Assembly (NCBI RefSeq): GCF_000513995.1 | Contig: NZ_AZVB01000008.1 | Coordinates: forward strand, 62,001-126,000 | Source: Pseudoxanthomonas sp. J35 | GTDB lineage: Bacteria; Pseudomonadota; Gammaproteobacteria; Xanthomonadales; Xanthomonadaceae | Direction: 5' to 3' | Length of the DNA: 64,000 bases | In this document: piece by piece, positions 46,509 to 55,706 of the stretch | Position numbering within the stretch: the stretch's first letter is position 1 | How the letters are laid out: each line of letters opens with the position of its first letter | Program-made: the position numbers and the translations under genes | Notes under the pieces: generated by a model | Databases searched by the model: none | What the model was told of the DNA's origin: nothing | Seen by the model: the letters and a program-made list of their open reading frames with translations, nothing else

Positions 46509-47174
46509 ATGCACGCACCTGACTCCGGCTACGGTCTTTGGCTCCTCGCCGCCATCGACGCCGCGTTCTTCATCTTCTTCGCCTGGAGCTTCTACAAACC
46601 GCTGACCCGGTGGGACTGGCGTGGGTTCGGGATGTTCTCCGCATTCGTCGTGGCCCTGTTCGCGGAAATGTATGGCTTCCCGCTGACGCTGTACGTCCTG
46701 GGCGGGTGGCTCAGCGCCAACTATCCGCAGGTCAACTGGCTCAGCCACGACGCCGGCCATCTGCTGGAGATGTGGTTCGGCTGGCGCGCCAATCCGCATT
46801 TCGGTCCATTCCACCTCGCGAGTTTCGTCCTGATCGGCGGCGGCTTCTGGCTGCTGTCGGCAGCTTGGCCCGTGCTGTATCGGGCACAGCGTGAGGGTCG
46901 GCTTGCCCGGGAGGGCGTCTATGCGCGCTTGCGTCACCCGCAGTACGTCGCCTTCGTATTCGTACTGACCGGTTTCCTCCTGCAGTGGCCCACGCTGCTC
47001 ACGCTCGTCAGCTATCCGGTGCTGGTGTGGGCCTATGCCCGCCTCGCGCGTCGTGAGGAGAGGGATTGCCTGAGCCGCTTCGGCGAGGACTACGTGAGCT
47101 ATATGCAGGAGGTGCCGGCCTTCATACCGCGACGCCGGCGCGGTCCTGTCCGATCGGCGGGGGAAGCCCGATGA
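46509..47174 (+). CDS. Isoprenylcysteine carboxyl methyltransferase-like membrane protein
   Basis: A 221-residue membrane protein with about five helices. The C-terminal core has REGRLAREGVYARLRHPQYVAFV and ARREERDCLSRFGEDYVSYM, motifs of the ICMT/PEMT-like methyltransferase fold that bind S-adenosylmethionine. The bacterial substrates are not known; relatives occur beside metal-resistance genes. The ATG at 46509 follows GGAGG; the ATG five bases earlier is in the wrong frame. Confidence 0.85.
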   Translation: MHAPDSGYGLWLLAAIDAAFFIFFAWSFYKPLTRWDWRGFGMFSAFVVALFAEMYGFPLTLYVLGGWLSANYPQVNWLSHDAGHLLEMWFGWRANPHFGPFHLASFVLIGGGFWLLSAAWPVLYRAQREGRLAREGVYARLRHPQYVAFVFVLTGFLLQWPTLLTLVSYPVLVWAYARLARREERDCLSRFGEDYVSYMQEVPAFIPRRRRGPVRSAGEAR

Positions 47175-47254
47175 AGGCCGACCGTCGTGTTCCATCCCTT
47201 CGTGCTCTAGCAGTCTCGCTGTTTCGCCTCACATCCATGCAAGGAGTCCACACA

Positions 47255-47674
47255 ATGAACAACGTCACACATGCCGCCTGTTTTTCTGGCCCACGCACCA
47301 ATCCCAATCGCTGGTTCGCCGCGCTGGCGCTGGCGGGCGCCTTCGCCTTCTCCTTCGCACTGCCGGGGGTTGCTTCCGCGAGCGAAGGCGGGTTCCGCCA
47401 CAACGTGTTGATGCGCGGCCAGGTTCTGGAGACGCAGGACGACACACTGGTGGTCTGCGTCGGCAAGGCCGACGGAGCCCAGGTCGACCAGGTGCTGGAT
47501 GTGATCCGGCACAAGCGCCGTAACCGCGGTCCTCGGGATATCGGGCCGCGCTTTCGCCGGGAAGCCGTCGGTCAGGTGCGCATTACCGGGCTGTTCGACG
47601 ACCACTACGCAGAGGCTGAAGTGATCTCCGGAAAGCCCAAGGTCAATGACATCGTCGAGCTGATTCGACCGTGA
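47255..47674 (+). CDS. Exported small beta protein of unknown function
   Basis: A 139-residue protein. AAGGAG precedes the ATG at 47255, and a signal peptide runs to VASASE. The mature 90 residues read as a small beta-rich domain (HNVLMRGQVLETQDDTLVV, GQVRITGLFDDHYAEAEVI, VNDIVELIRP), which reminds me of flagellar FlgT-like or OB-like folds; this is weak. An upstream in-frame ATG at 47171 would overlap the previous stop but gives a poor signal peptide. It ends the MerR-regulated group. Confidence 0.7.
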   Translation: MNNVTHAACFSGPRTNPNRWFAALALAGAFAFSFALPGVASASEGGFRHNVLMRGQVLETQDDTLVVCVGKADGAQVDQVLDVIRHKRRNRGPRDIGPRFRREAVGQVRITGLFDDHYAEAEVISGKPKVNDIVELIRP

Positions 47675-47755
47675 GCAAGCCACGCGTCCGGCGCGATCTG
47701 CGCCGGACGTGCGCCCGCTCTCCGCCATCACTTCCTGCCAGAACCGGAGCTCATC

Positions 47756-49141
47756 ATGACCTCGACTTCCCGCCCGACGCTGCAGTTCCTCGGTGCCGCC
47801 GGCACCGTCACCGGATCGCGCTACCTGGTCGAGGCCAATGGCCAGCGCGTGCTGGTCGACTGCGGTCTCTTCCAGGGCTACAAGCAGCTGCGCGACCGCA
47901 ACCGGGCACCGTTCCCAGTCGATCCGGCGTCCATCGACGCGGTGGTCCTGACCCATGCCCATCTGGATCATTCGGGCTACCTGCCGGCGCTGGTCAAGCA
48001 GGGATTCCGCGGCCGGATCCACTGCACCCACGGCAGCGTGGCCCTGTGCGGACTGCTGCTTCCCGACAGCGGGCACCTGCTGGAAGAAGAGGCGAAGTAC
48101 GCCGCGCGCAAGGGCTACTCGAAGCACAAGGAGCCGCGACCGCTCTATACGGAAGAGGACGCCCGTCGCAGCCTGAAGCAGCTGCAGGGACATGACCATG
48201 AACGCGACATCGAGGTCGCGCCCGGCTTCACGGTGCGCTTCCACCCCGCAGGCCACATCCTGGGCGCCGCCCACGTCAGCCTGGATGTCCAGGGGCAGCG
48301 CCTGCACTTCAGCGGCGACTTGGGACGGCAGCAGGAATCGCTGATGAATCCGCCGACGCCCCTGCCCGCCTGCGACGTACTGGTCTGCGAGTCCACATAT
48401 GGCAATCGCGAACACGTCCCGATCGACCAGGAAGCGGAATTGGCCCCGATCATCCGCCGTGTTGCCGCGCGCGGGGGCGTGATCGTCATCCCCGCCTTTG
48501 CCATCGGCCGCGCCCAGGCGCTCATGCTTCACATCGCCCGGCTGCGTGAGCGGCAGGAGATTCCCCGCGTCCCGGTCTACCTCAACAGCCCGATGGCGAT
48601 CAACGCGACCCGGCACTACCACGCCCACCATTCCGAGCACCACGTGTCCGAAGAGGACTGCCAGCGGATGTTCGACGTGGCCACCTTCGTCAACACGGTG
48701 GAAGAGTCGAAGGCGCTCAACCGCCAGCGCGGGCCGATGATCATCATCTCCGCCAGCGGGATGGCGACCGGGGGGCGCGTGTTGCACCACATCGAAGCGT
48801 TCGGCCCCGATGACCGCAACGCGATCCTCCTCGCGGGCTACCAGGCCGGCGGAACACGCGGTGCCGCGCTGGCGGCAGGAAAGCGAACCTTGCGCATGTT
48901 TGGCCGCGAGGTCCCCATCCGCGCCGAGGTCGTGCAGCTGGAAGGCTTCTCCGGCCACGCCGACGCCGGGGAACTGCTGGACTGGATGCGCACCGCGCCG
49001 TCCGCGCCGCGCGTCGTCTACCTCACCCACGGCGAGCCCGATGCAGCCGACACGTTGCGCGGGCGCGTGCAGCGTGAGCTGGGCTGGCGCGCGCGCGTTC
49101 CGGAGCACCTGGAGCGCGTTGGACTGGAGGATGCGCGATGA
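47756..49141 (+). CDS. Metallo-beta-lactamase / beta-CASP ribonuclease
   Basis: A 461-residue protein. The N-terminal metallo-beta-lactamase core has LTHAHLDHSGYLP near residue 65 (HxHxDH zinc motif) and FHPAGHILGAAHV. The beta-CASP part includes VCESTYGNREH, RVAARGGVIVIPAFAIGRAQ and IIISASGMATGGRVLHH, with a final FSGHADAGELLDW, as in archaeal and bacterial Ysh1/CPSF-like RNases. It should cut or trim RNA. It heads an operon in which the next four genes overlap by ATGA, or nearly so, and is a common partner of phosphoketolase-AMP phosphorylase clusters. Confidence 0.9.
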   Translation: MTSTSRPTLQFLGAAGTVTGSRYLVEANGQRVLVDCGLFQGYKQLRDRNRAPFPVDPASIDAVVLTHAHLDHSGYLPALVKQGFRGRIHCTHGSVALCGLLLPDSGHLLEEEAKYAARKGYSKHKEPRPLYTEEDARRSLKQLQGHDHERDIEVAPGFTVRFHPAGHILGAAHVSLDVQGQRLHFSGDLGRQQESLMNPPTPLPACDVLVCESTYGNREHVPIDQEAELAPIIRRVAARGGVIVIPAFAIGRAQALMLHIARLRERQEIPRVPVYLNSPMAINATRHYHAHHSEHHVSEEDCQRMFDVATFVNTVEESKALNRQRGPMIIISASGMATGGRVLHHIEAFGPDDRNAILLAGYQAGGTRGAALAAGKRTLRMFGREVPIRAEVVQLEGFSGHADAGELLDWMRTAPSAPRVVYLTHGEPDAADTLRGRVQRELGWRARVPEHLERVGLEDAR

Positions 49142-50655
49142 GCGAGCTGGCCGCTGGTCACACCCTGCTGCGCGTCACCCGTGCCGGCATCGACACCTAC
49201 CAGCAGCCGGTGGTCTATATGCACCGTGACTGCGAAGTCTGCCGCTCGGAAGGCTTTGCCGCGATGACGCGCGTGAGGCTGGACGTCGGCGCGCGCACGC
49301 TGGTGGCGACGCTGAACGTGGTCGTGGACGATCGGCTCGGCCTGGACGAGGTGGCGCTCTCGGAGACCGCGTGGACGCTCCTCGAACCCATGCCGGATGC
49401 ACTGGCCCGGGTTCGGCACGCGGAACCCGCGGCGTCGGCAGGCGCGCTCCGCGCCAAGGTGTTCGGGGCACGGCTGGACGACGCGCAGTACCTCGCCCTG
49501 GTGCAGGACGTGATGGAAAGCAGGCTGTCGGACCTGGAGCTTGCCGCCTTCGTCACGGCCAGCGCGGGCGACCGCCTCGACAACGTCGAGACGACCGCGC
49601 TGACGCGGGCCATGATCGCGGTTGGCCAGCGCCTGGACTGGGGCGATGGGCCGGTGCTGGACAAGCACTGCGTCGGCGGCCTGCCGGGCAATCGCACCAC
49701 CCCGATCGTGGTGGCCATCGTGGCCGCGCTTGGCTACCGCATTCCGAAGACCTCGTCGCGCGCGATCACGTCGCCCGCGGGCACCGCCGACACCATGGAG
49801 GTCATGGCGCCGGTGGCGCTCGACCTGGCGGCGATGCGGCGGGTGGTGGAGCGCGAGGGCGGCTGCATCGTCTGGGGCGGCAACGTGCGCCTGAGCCCGG
49901 CCGACGACATCCTGATCCGGGTCCAACGGCCACTCGACTTCGACAGCGACGGCCAACTGGTTGCCAGCGTGCTGTCGAAGAAGATCGCGGCGGGCTCCAC
50001 CCACGTGCTGATCGACATGCCGGTGGGTCCGACCGCCAAGGTGCGCAGTGAGGCTGCGGCGGACAGCCTCGGCTCGCGGCTTGCACACACCGCCAGCGCG
50101 CTTGGATTGCAGCTGGCCATCCATCGCTCCGACGGCACCCAGCCGGTGGGTCGGGGCATCGGCCCGGCGCTCGAGGCGCACGATGTGCTCAAGGTGCTGC
50201 GCAATGCAGCCGATGCACCCGCCGACCTTCGCGAACGCGCACTTGCGCTGTCCGCGGCGCTGCTGGACATGGCACCGGGCAGCAACGCCGGCACCGGACT
50301 GGAGCGCGCGCGCGGCGTGCTGGATTCCGGGGCGGCGCTGGCCAAGTTCCTGGCGATCTGCGAGGCCCAGGGAGGCTTCCGCGAACCGCCACGGGCGGCG
50401 TTCACCGCCGACGTCCCGGCGCCTGCATCGGGCCGCATCGCGGCGATCGACAACCGCAGGCTGGCCAAACTGGCCAAGCTGGCCGGCGCCCCGACATCCC
50501 CCACCGCCGGCCTCGAAACCGGTCTGCGGATCGGCGATACGGTCGAGCGCGGACAGCCCATGATGACCCTGCATGCGGAGTCGCCGGGAGAACTGGCCTA
50601 CGCCCTGGAGCACGCCGCGACGCTGCAACCCTTTGTGCTTGGAGAGGTTCCATGA
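49138..50655 (+). CDS. AMP phosphorylase / thymidine phosphorylase-family enzyme
   Basis: A 505-residue protein of the nucleoside phosphorylase class II family in its longer form, like archaeal AMP phosphorylase and the bacterial 'putative thymidine phosphorylase'. An N-terminal extension of about 85 residues (HTLLRVTRAGIDTYQQP) precedes the standard fold. Motifs: KHCVGGLPGNRTTPIVV near 175, TSSRAITSPAGTADTMEV near 205 and GTQPVGRGIGPALEA near 335. It would split AMP or a pyrimidine nucleoside with phosphate, giving base plus ribose (1,5-bis)phosphate. Overlaps both neighbours by four bases. Confidence 0.88.
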   Translation: MSELAAGHTLLRVTRAGIDTYQQPVVYMHRDCEVCRSEGFAAMTRVRLDVGARTLVATLNVVVDDRLGLDEVALSETAWTLLEPMPDALARVRHAEPAASAGALRAKVFGARLDDAQYLALVQDVMESRLSDLELAAFVTASAGDRLDNVETTALTRAMIAVGQRLDWGDGPVLDKHCVGGLPGNRTTPIVVAIVAALGYRIPKTSSRAITSPAGTADTMEVMAPVALDLAAMRRVVEREGGCIVWGGNVRLSPADDILIRVQRPLDFDSDGQLVASVLSKKIAAGSTHVLIDMPVGPTAKVRSEAAADSLGSRLAHTASALGLQLAIHRSDGTQPVGRGIGPALEAHDVLKVLRNAADAPADLRERALALSAALLDMAPGSNAGTGLERARGVLDSGAALAKFLAICEAQGGFREPPRAAFTADVPAPASGRIAAIDNRRLAKLAKLAGAPTSPTAGLETGLRIGDTVERGQPMMTLHAESPGELAYALEHAATLQPFVLGEVP

Positions 50656-51566
50656 CCCGTGTGCTGATGCCTTTCCCGGCCGATGCAGCATTGGCCAGCA
50701 CCATGAACCAGGCTATGCAGGCGCGCATTGCACCTGTGGCTTGGCGGCACTTTCCCGATGGCGAGTCGCTGGTCACCCTGGACGACGCGCTGGCTGGCGC
50801 GGATGTGGCCATCCTGGCCAGCCTGCGCCACGCCGATGCTTTGGCCCTCCCGTTGCGTTTCGCCGCCCGAACGGCGCGCGAGTTCGGAGCGCGCTCGGTC
50901 GGCCTGATCGCGCCCTACCTGGGGTACATGCGCCAGGACACCCGCTTCCATCACGGCGAGGCGGTCAGTACACCGCTGTTTGCGCAATTCCTCGAAGAGG
51001 CTTTCGACTGGCTGGTGACCGTGGACCCGCACCTGCACCGCGTCGAGCGCCTGCAGTCGCTCTACCGCATTCCGACGGTCCACGTGTCGGCGACGCCGGC
51101 CGTGGCCCGCTGGATCGCGGAGACGGTCCCAGACGCGGTGCTGATCGGCCCTGACAGCGAGAGCGAGCAGTGGGTAGCGGACATCGCCGCCCTGTCCGGC
51201 ATGCCCTACCAGGTGCTGGCCAAGGAGCGGCACGGCGACTACGACGTGCGCGTCAGCCTGCCCGACCCGGCAGCCGTGGCTGGTCGGACTCCGGTGCTGA
51301 TCGACGACATCGTGTCGTCCGGCCACACGATCCTGGAGACCCTCGCACACCTGCGCCGGTTGTCGTTGCCGTCGCCGTTGCTGGTCGCCATCCATCCGGT
51401 GTTCGCAGGCGACGCCTACGCCCGCCTGCAGGAGGCGGGCCTGGCCCGCATCGTCAGCACTGACACCATCTCCCACCCCTCCAACGCCATCGCGCTGGGT
51501 GCGGACCTCGCCGCCGCGGCATCGACCCTGATGACCGCTTCGACCGATTCCCCGGAGGACCCATGA
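50652..51566 (+). CDS. Ribose-phosphate pyrophosphokinase-like protein
   Basis: A 304-residue PRPP synthetase-family protein. The C-terminal PRPP-binding loop VLIDDIVSSGHTILET lies near residue 214, and the catalytic flap region has YMRQDTRFHHGEAV and VDPHLHRVERL. It is shorter and more divergent than housekeeping Prs (about 315), so may have a special substrate, such as ribose 1,5-bisphosphate from the preceding phosphorylase. That is inference. Both ends overlap neighbours by four bases (ATGA), so the enzymes are made in step. Confidence 0.85.
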   Translation: MTRVLMPFPADAALASTMNQAMQARIAPVAWRHFPDGESLVTLDDALAGADVAILASLRHADALALPLRFAARTAREFGARSVGLIAPYLGYMRQDTRFHHGEAVSTPLFAQFLEEAFDWLVTVDPHLHRVERLQSLYRIPTVHVSATPAVARWIAETVPDAVLIGPDSESEQWVADIAALSGMPYQVLAKERHGDYDVRVSLPDPAAVAGRTPVLIDDIVSSGHTILETLAHLRRLSLPSPLLVAIHPVFAGDAYARLQEAGLARIVSTDTISHPSNAIALGADLAAAASTLMTASTDSPEDP

Positions 51567-54025
51567 ACCTGCATCTCAACTGCTGCACCGCCGACCAGCT
51601 GTCGGCCGCCGAGCGCCAGCGGATCCTTGAACTCGCCGACGCCCACCGGCAGGCCGATCCGGCGTTCGCCCATTGGGCGGCCGGCTACGGCGTGATCCGG
51701 CATGACCCGCTCACCCAGCTGCGCGTCCGCCAGATGGTGGACGAGCTGGTGGCCCTGGGCCGCACACCCGATGCCGGCACCGCCTGGCAGCGGCTCGCCG
51801 CGGCCGACCGCGTTACCAGCGCCGGCATGTGGCTGGTGGCGCACATGACCTACAGCCAGCGGGTCCGCACCGACGGCGCGGCCCTCGAGGCCGATGACTT
51901 CAAGGCCACGCCCGAAGGCCACACCGGCGGGTCCCTCAACATGGTGCCCGCCTACGCCGGCTACCTGCTGATGGATTCCCTGGATGGCGTCACCCGCGCG
52001 TGGATGATGGGCCAGGGGCACTGCGTGGCCGCCATCGACGCGCTGAACGTGCTGGTTGGCAACATGACCGACCGGCACGCTGAACGTTACGACCGCACCG
52101 ACGAAGGGCTGAGCCGGTTCGTAAGCGACTTCTATGCCTACACCCTCAATCCGGACGGAACGCCGGCGTCGCCCCTCGGCTCCCACGTCAATGCGCACAC
52201 CGCCGGGGGCGTGATGGAAGGTGGCTATCTCGGCTTTGCCGAGCTTCAGTACGTGCATGCGCCGCTCAAGGACGAACGCCTGGTGGCGTTCCTCAGCGAC
52301 GGTGCGTTCGAAGAACAGCGCGGCAGCGACTGGGCGCCGCGCTGGTGGCGTGCCGAAGACAGCGGGCTGGTCAGCCCGATCATCATCCTCAACGGGCGGC
52401 GTATCGAACAGCGCAGCCAGATCACCCAGCAAGGCGGCGAGCGGTGGTTGGACCGGCACCTGCGCCTGAACGGCTTTGATCCGATCGCGCTGGACGGGCG
52501 CGATCCGGCCAGCATCGCGTGGGGCATCCACGTGATGGAGTCGCGCCTGCAAGCGGGCGCCGCTGTTCCCGCCGACGTGCGGCTGCCCTATGGCATCGCC
52601 GAAACCGTCAAGGGCTTCGGCTTCCCCGGCGCCGGGACCAACGCCTCGCACAACTTGCCGCTGCCGGGGAATCCGGCGAAGGATGCCGCGGCGCGCACGC
52701 TCTTCAATGAAGGCGCAGCGGCGCTGTTCGTGGCCGCGTCCGAACTGGATGAGGCCATTGCCGCACTCAACAGCCACGACCTGCAGCAGCGTGTGCGCGA
52801 GCGCGACCATGCGCTCGCCGATCGCCAGATAGACCCGCCCCGCGTTCCAGCCATTGCCGATCGCGGCGTCGGCGGCAAGAGCTCGCCGATGACCGCGCTC
52901 GACGAGCAGTTTATCGCCATCGCCGAAGCGAACCCCGGGCTGCGCGTACGCGTGGGCAATCCCGACGAGCTGCGCAGCAACAAGCTCGACCGTACCCTGG
53001 ACACCATGAAGCACCGGGTGCACGAGCCCGAGCCCGGCGTCGCCGAATCGACCACCGGCACGGTCATCACCGCGCTCAACGAGGAGGCCGTGGTCTGCGC
53101 CGCGCTGGGCAACAAGGGCGGGCTGAACCTGGTGGTGACCTACGAAGCGTTCGCACCGAAGATGCTCGGCGCCGTGTGCCAGGAACTGATCTTCGCCCGT
53201 CACCAGGCACAGGCGGGGCGACCGCCCGGCTGGCTGGGCGTGCCCCTGGTGCTGACCTCGCACACGTGGGAGAACGCGAAGAACGAGCAGTCCCATCAGG
53301 ATCCGACCATGGCCGAGGCGCTCCTGGGCGAAATGGCCGACATATCGCGCGTGGTGTTTCCCCCGGACGCCAACGGCGCCGCCGCGGCCCTCGCCCACGC
53401 CTACGCGCAACGGGGCACGGTCACCACACTGGTCGTTCCCAAGCGTCCGGTGCCTCATGAGCTGACCCCGCAGCAGGCCCAGGCACTGGCCGAGACCGGC
53501 GCAACATGCCTCGCCGGCGATCCGGAGACGGCGGCGATCCTGCTGGTGGCCACCGGCGCGTACCAGCTGCAGGAAGTGCGCCGCGCACAGGCGCGTCTGG
53601 CCGCACGCGGAATGTCGGCCGCGATCGTCTATCTCGCCGAACCCGGCCGGTTCCGCGCGCCCCGCGATCCGGAGGAGGCAAGGTACGTGCACTCCGACAG
53701 TGCGGTCCAAGCGCTGTTTCCGGTGGGCCGGCCGCGCGTATTCGTTACCCACACCCGTCCGGAGCCCTTCCTCGGCGCGCTGCGCCGCATCGACACCGGC
53801 CCGGCCACGACCGCGGCGCTGGGCTTCGTCAACCGGGGCGGCACACTGGACGTGCCGGGCCTGCTGTTCGCCAACCGCAGCACCTGGGCGCACGTGGTTG
53901 ACGCGGCTGCGGGCGTCCTCGGCGAGTCCCGCGACAACCTGCTGTCCGAAGCGGAACTGGCGGCCGTGGATGGTCGCGGCGATCCGACCGCCATCCTGCG
54001 CGCGGAAGCGGGGCCGGCATCGTGA
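51563..54025 (+). CDS. Xylulose-5-phosphate/fructose-6-phosphate phosphoketolase
   Basis: An 820-residue thiamine-diphosphate enzyme, the normal length for phosphoketolase. Typical stretches are PEGHTGGSLNMVPAYAGYL near residue 113, SHVNAHTAGGVMEGGYLGF near 205, FLSDGAFEEQRGSDW near 243, and FPGAGTNASHNLP near 353. It splits xylulose 5-phosphate with phosphate into acetyl phosphate and glyceraldehyde 3-phosphate. Acetate kinase at 57802 can turn the acetyl phosphate into ATP. Its start overlaps the Prs stop. Confidence 0.95.
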   Translation: MNLHLNCCTADQLSAAERQRILELADAHRQADPAFAHWAAGYGVIRHDPLTQLRVRQMVDELVALGRTPDAGTAWQRLAAADRVTSAGMWLVAHMTYSQRVRTDGAALEADDFKATPEGHTGGSLNMVPAYAGYLLMDSLDGVTRAWMMGQGHCVAAIDALNVLVGNMTDRHAERYDRTDEGLSRFVSDFYAYTLNPDGTPASPLGSHVNAHTAGGVMEGGYLGFAELQYVHAPLKDERLVAFLSDGAFEEQRGSDWAPRWWRAEDSGLVSPIIILNGRRIEQRSQITQQGGERWLDRHLRLNGFDPIALDGRDPASIAWGIHVMESRLQAGAAVPADVRLPYGIAETVKGFGFPGAGTNASHNLPLPGNPAKDAAARTLFNEGAAALFVAASELDEAIAALNSHDLQQRVRERDHALADRQIDPPRVPAIADRGVGGKSSPMTALDEQFIAIAEANPGLRVRVGNPDELRSNKLDRTLDTMKHRVHEPEPGVAESTTGTVITALNEEAVVCAALGNKGGLNLVVTYEAFAPKMLGAVCQELIFARHQAQAGRPPGWLGVPLVLTSHTWENAKNEQSHQDPTMAEALLGEMADISRVVFPPDANGAAAALAHAYAQRGTVTTLVVPKRPVPHELTPQQAQALAETGATCLAGDPETAAILLVATGAYQLQEVRRAQARLAARGMSAAIVYLAEPGRFRAPRDPEEARYVHSDSAVQALFPVGRPRVFVTHTRPEPFLGALRRIDTGPATTAALGFVNRGGTLDVPGLLFANRSTWAHVVDAAAGVLGESRDNLLSEAELAAVDGRGDPTAILRAEAGPAS

Positions 54026-54050
54026 GCCGGCCGGCCAGGACCTCGCGCTG

Positions 54051-55643
54051 ATGGCGGGCACGGTGCGGCGCGGAGGGCAGATCGCCTGGGCCGGACTGAA
54101 GCTCGGGGCCGCCGTGCTGCGCCTGCGCCGGCGCGCACCCGATCGGCTTCCCGCATACGTCAGCACCACCCTGGTGGGGCTGGGTACCACCTTCGTCAAG
54201 CTGGGCCAAGGCTTGAGCCTGCGCTGGGACCTGCTGCCGGCGCCCTATCGCGATGCGCTGTCGCGGTTGCACAGCGACGTGCCGGCGTTTCCGGCGGACG
54301 AGGCGAGACGCATGGTTGAACAGGCGTTCGGCGCGCCGGTGGACGCGCTCTTCGCCCGCTTCGATGACAAGCCGTTGGCCGCGGCGTCGGTGGCCCAGAT
54401 CCATCCGGCGCGCATGCATGATGGTCGCGATGTGGTCGTCAAGATCACCCGCCCCGGTATCCATGCCCAGGTGCAGGCCGACCTGCGGCTCCTGCGGCGC
54501 ACGATGCGCGTCGCCCAGTGGCTCTGGCCACCACTCAAGCGACACCGCCCGCTCGAACTCGTGGACGAACTGGGCGCATTCCTGCGCGACGAGATCGACA
54601 TGCGTCACGAGGCGCAGAACATGCGGCGCATGGCCCGGGTGCTTGATGCGCTGCCCGGCATCACCCAGCCCCACGTCGTCGAGCCCTATGCCACCCGCGA
54701 CGTGCTGGTCCAGGATCGAAGCCACGGCACCCGTCTGGAAGCCGCCTACGGGACAGCGGCCGCTCCCGCGCTGGCGAGCGCGCTGCTCGATGCCTACGTG
54801 CATCAGCTCTTCGGCGCCGGCGTGTTCCATGCCGATCCGCATCCGGGAAACCTGTTCTTCTTCGACGACGGTCGCCTGTGCCTGCATGACTTCGGCTCGA
54901 TCGGCGTGCTCGACCCGGCATCCCGGCTCGCGCTGGGCGGCATGGTCGAGGCCATCGCCGCCGACGACGCCGAAGGCGTGCTGGATGCGGCAATCGCCTT
55001 GGGCTTCTTCCCGCCGCAGGTCGAGCGACGCTCGCATGTGCGCGAGATCCACCTGATCCTGGCCGAGATGGCCAGCCGTCCGCTGGCGCAGTGGTCCATT
55101 GCCGAGGCGATCTGGCGCGTGGCACGCATTGGGCAGGGCGCAGGATTCCGGCTTCCGGCCCACCTGCTGTCCCTGATCCGGACGCTGTTCCTGGTCGAGA
55201 ACACGCTGCGGGCGCTGGATCCGGATCTGGACCTGCTGGGGACGCTGTCCGCGCAGGCGGCCGCGATCGCCGACATTGCCGATGCCAGCCGCCCCGGCGG
55301 CAACAGGCCGCTTGCCATGCGGCTGGCCCGCACTGCGCGCCAATTGCCACAGATCGCCACCGACCTGTTGCGGCAGGCGCAACTGAGCGACGGACGACCC
55401 GCCTTCTCCGTACACCACCATGGCCTGAGTTCCACGCAGGAGGCAATCGCGCGCACGGGCAACCGGCTGGCGTTGGCCCTGGTCACCTTGGGCCTGTACG
55501 TAAGCGGTGCGCTGTTGAGCCTGCATTCCGACGGCCCGCAAGTGTTCGGTCACATGCCTTTCCTGGCTATGGTGGCTTTCGCTGCTGCGGGATTGCTCTC
55601 GCTGCGGCTGGTGATGGCCATCGCCAGATCGGGACACTTGTAA
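54051..55643 (+). CDS. AarF/UbiB-family atypical kinase-like membrane protein
   Basis: A 530-residue protein. The N-terminal signature LGTTFVKLGQGLSLRWDLLP near residue 45 is the KxGQ motif of the ABC1/AarF/UbiB family; AAASVAQIHPA is the unusual Ala-rich ATP loop, VFHADPHPGNLFF near 258 and LHDFGSIG near 277 the catalytic parts. Two C-terminal helices (LALALVTLGLYVSGALL and later) anchor it. UbiB supports ubiquinone synthesis, but this paralogue sits in a metal/phosphoketolase operon; its target is unknown. Confidence 0.9.
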   Translation: MAGTVRRGGQIAWAGLKLGAAVLRLRRRAPDRLPAYVSTTLVGLGTTFVKLGQGLSLRWDLLPAPYRDALSRLHSDVPAFPADEARRMVEQAFGAPVDALFARFDDKPLAAASVAQIHPARMHDGRDVVVKITRPGIHAQVQADLRLLRRTMRVAQWLWPPLKRHRPLELVDELGAFLRDEIDMRHEAQNMRRMARVLDALPGITQPHVVEPYATRDVLVQDRSHGTRLEAAYGTAAAPALASALLDAYVHQLFGAGVFHADPHPGNLFFFDDGRLCLHDFGSIGVLDPASRLALGGMVEAIAADDAEGVLDAAIALGFFPPQVERRSHVREIHLILAEMASRPLAQWSIAEAIWRVARIGQGAGFRLPAHLLSLIRTLFLVENTLRALDPDLDLLGTLSAQAAAIADIADASRPGGNRPLAMRLARTARQLPQIATDLLRQAQLSDGRPAFSVHHHGLSSTQEAIARTGNRLALALVTLGLYVSGALLSLHSDGPQVFGHMPFLAMVAFAAAGLLSLRLVMAIARSGHL

Positions 55644-55706
55644 CAGAACACTGATCTATCTCCCCGCTGGTGCCCGGCGCATCAGTGCATCCACGAAGGC
55701 AGACCC

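Noticed and set aside
54022-54050. GTG at 54022 as the start of the AarF-like gene.
   Set aside because: It is in a different frame; the ATG at 54051 is the first good in-frame start.
51416-54199. A 927-codon minus-strand frame opposite the phosphoketolase.
   Set aside because: It is a His/Gly/Arg-rich antisense shadow; phosphoketolase motifs are complete on the plus strand.
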